Positions 62,416 to 64,000 of a DNA stretch of 64,000 nt are shown in pieces (the stretch's first letter is position 1; every line of letters begins with the position of its first letter). This DNA comes from EA-27 sp964396265 (GTDB lineage: Archaea > Thermoplasmatota > Thermoplasmata > RBG-16-68-12 > EA-27). The stretch covers positions 62,001 to 126,000 of the forward strand of contig CAYNEM010000008.1 in assembly GCA_964396265.1 (NCBI GenBank), in the 5' to 3' direction. The notes below the pieces were generated by a model. The model was not told where the DNA came from and made no database searches. It saw only the letters and a list, made by a program, of their open reading frames with translations. The position numbers and the translations under genes are program-made.

Positions 62416-64000
62416 GTGCCCGAAAGGGTCATTCTCAAAGTGGCTGAAGCGCCTCAGTCGGATGTCGGTCTCGGACGTGCGCGCGTCGACACGAAGACGC
62501 GCCTCGCGCTCGGCGTCGATGTCGGCGAGGTCGTCGAAATTGTCGGGAAGAAAGGGACCGCCGCCAAGCTGTTCCGCGTGATGCAGGAGGACGAGGGCAA
62601 GGGCATCATCCGCGTGGACGGGCTGGTGCGCCGCAACCTCGGCGTCTCGATCGGGGATAGGGTCGAAGTGCGCAAGGCGGAGGTCCTGCCCGCCGAGCGC
62701 GTGACGATCGCACCGATCATTAGCGAAGGGCACAAGATTTCCTTCGGCCAAGGAATCGAGAACTTCGTGAAGCGCGGCCTCCTGAAGCGCCCGGTCACGA
62801 AAGGCGACGTGGTCATCGTCCCGGGAATCGCCCTCATGGGCGGCGCGCTCCCGTTCATGGTCATCAAGGTCGTGCCGAAGGGCGTCGTCCAGATCGTGGA
62901 CGACTCCGTCATCGAGATGAAGGAGGAGCCCGTCCGCGAAGGCGAGGTCCTTACGCAGACGATCACGTACGAGGACGTCGGCGGACTGAGCGAGGAACTG
63001 CTCAAGGTCCGCGAGATGATCGAGCTGCCGCTCAAGCATGCGGAGCTGTTCGAGCGTCTCGGCATCGAGCCGCCAAAGGGCGTACTGCTCTATGGGCCCC
63101 CAGGGACGGGCAAGACACTGATCGCGAAGGCGGTCGCGAACGAGGCTGGCGCGAACTTCTACTCGATCCAGGGCCCGGAGGTAATGTCAAAATATTACGG
63201 TCAGAGCGAGGAGCGGCTCCGGGAGAAGTTCGACGAGGCCCAGAAGAATGCCCCGTCCGTCCTTTTCATCGACGAGCTCGACTCGATCGCGCCCAAGCGC
63301 GAGGACGTCACCGGCGAGGTCGAGCGACGCGTCGTCGCTCAACTCCTGACCCTGATGGACGGCCTGACCGGCCGCGGCCAGCTCATCGTGATCGGCGCGA
63401 CGAACCGCGACGAGGCGATCGACCCCGCGCTCCGCCGCCCGGGCCGGTTCGATCGGGAGATCTATATCGGCGTCCCGGACCGGAAGGGGCGCAAGGAGAT
63501 CTTGCAGATCCACTCGCGCGGCATGCCGATCGAGGGAGCCGAGGAAGACAAGGACCGCCTCCTGTCGGATCTCGCGAACGTCAGCCACGGGTTCGTCGGC
63601 GCAGACTTGGCGGCGTTGTGCCGGGAGGCCGCGATGAAGGCGCTGCGCCGGTACCTGCCGGAGATGGACCTCGAACACCCGATCCCGGCCGAGGTCCTCG
63701 AGAGGATGCGTGTCCTCCCGGAGGACTTCAAGAACGCGCTGAAGGAGATCGAGCCGAGCGCGATGCGCGAGGTCCTCGTCGAGATCCCTCACATCACTTG
63801 GGGGGACGTGGGCGGGCTCGAGGACGTGAAGATGAAGCTTCGCGAGGCGGTGGAAATGCCGCTCAAGGATCCCGATTCGTTCACGCGGATGGGCATCAAA
63901 CCCCCGCGCGGCATCCTCCTGTACGGCCCGCCGGGTACGGGGAAGACGCTCCTCGCGAAGGCGGTCGCGCACGAGAGCGAGGCGAACTTCATTTCGATCA
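62416..64000 (+). CDS. CDC48/VCP-type AAA ATPase (partial, C-terminus outside window)
   Basis: An AAA ATPase open to the window's end, with 528 residues seen. The N-domain (residues 1-180) has the double-psi barrel and the beta clam (LGRARVDTKTRLALGVDVGE). The first AAA domain has Walker A YGPPGTGKT (about 226-234), Walker B VLFIDELDSIAP and IGATNRDEAIDPALRRPGRFD with the arginine finger. The second AAA domain begins at VGGLEDVKMKLREA with YGPPGTGKT near 503 and runs off the edge. It unfolds proteins and delivers them to the proteasome or other machines. GTG 62416 follows the TATA box at 62385-62396 and matches the family N-terminus. Confidence 0.97.
   Translation, partial: MPERVILKVAEAPQSDVGLGRARVDTKTRLALGVDVGEVVEIVGKKGTAAKLFRVMQEDEGKGIIRVDGLVRRNLGVSIGDRVEVRKAEVLPAERVTIAPIISEGHKISFGQGIENFVKRGLLKRPVTKGDVVIVPGIALMGGALPFMVIKVVPKGVVQIVDDSVIEMKEEPVREGEVLTQTITYEDVGGLSEELLKVREMIELPLKHAELFERLGIEPPKGVLLYGPPGTGKTLIAKAVANEAGANFYSIQGPEVMSKYYGQSEERLREKFDEAQKNAPSVLFIDELDSIAPKREDVTGEVERRVVAQLLTLMDGLTGRGQLIVIGATNRDEAIDPALRRPGRFDREIYIGVPDRKGRKEILQIHSRGMPIEGAEEDKDRLLSDLANVSHGFVGADLAALCREAAMKALRRYLPEMDLEHPIPAEVLERMRVLPEDFKNALKEIEPSAMREVLVEIPHITWGDVGGLEDVKMKLREAVEMPLKDPDSFTRMGIKPPRGILLYGPPGTGKTLLAKAVAHESEANFISI

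Overview
The window is high-GC archaeal DNA. The archaeal assignment rests on the ether-lipid enzymes geranylgeranylglyceryl phosphate synthase and a UbiA-type digeranylgeranylglyceryl phosphate synthase, RNA polymerase subunit RpoD next to uS13-uS4-uS11, a group II chaperonin (thermosome), CDC48, a VapBC pair of archaeal type, and TATA-like boxes about 26 nt ahead of many starts. Several of those genes look leaderless with GTG or TTG starts. Large surface proteins, GL(T/V)NGL repeats and a bacterial-type GrpE-DnaK-DnaJ set suggest an uncultured Thermoplasmatota (Thermoplasmata-like) lineage; that placement is inference.

Layout. 1-3.8 kb: a 2-oxoacid:ferredoxin oxidoreductase subunit cut by the window edge (minus), a stand-alone Lrp-type RAM domain (minus), then on plus an unknown gene, PdxT, a zinc-ribbon membrane protein and a secreted PKD-like protein. 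3.8-7.2 kb: a minus-strand lipid operon UbiA-GGGPS-DUF2070 with overlapping genes. 7.4-9.3 kb: a helical coiled-coil protein and a methyltransferase. 9.3-10.2 kb: a frameshifted secreted repeat protein. 10.2-12.8 kb: uS13-uS4-uS11-RpoD. 12.7-30.8 kb: a block of surface giants: a TPR/FG-GAP protein with a PEP-like tail, a DUF72 protein, then two divergent giants (1801 and 2362 residues) sharing one promoter region. 30.8-36.8 kb: small housekeeping and unknown genes, a VapBC pair and tRNA-Leu(CAG). 36.9-40.6 kb: GlmM-GlmU-glycosyltransferase, probably feeding sugar nucleotides into surface glycans. 40.7-49.3 kb: two small membrane proteins and a third giant (about 2500 residues) with calcium-binding repeats and an unusual hydrophobic C-terminus, interrupted by one frameshift. 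49.3-52.2 kb: a JAMM peptidase, a lone Phd-type antitoxin, and an overlapping NAD kinase / inositol-phosphatase-family pair. 52.2-55.6 kb: another surface protein with a propeller and eight Ig-like repeats. 55.7-64 kb: thermosome, GrpE, DnaK, DnaJ, an RNase H-fold-like protein, a membrane protein and the start of CDC48.

How it fits together: roughly 27 kb of the window encodes five very large envelope proteins with lectin-, integrin- or adhesion-like parts. The most novel candidate is the divergent pair at 18.2-30.8 kb. One partner carries a VWA domain outside the cell. The other joins an Ig-like exterior, a single membrane span and about 700 residues of cytoplasmic coiled coil, which would suit a surface-to-interior mechanical link. 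No CRISPR array, rRNA, insertion sequence or prophage was recognised.
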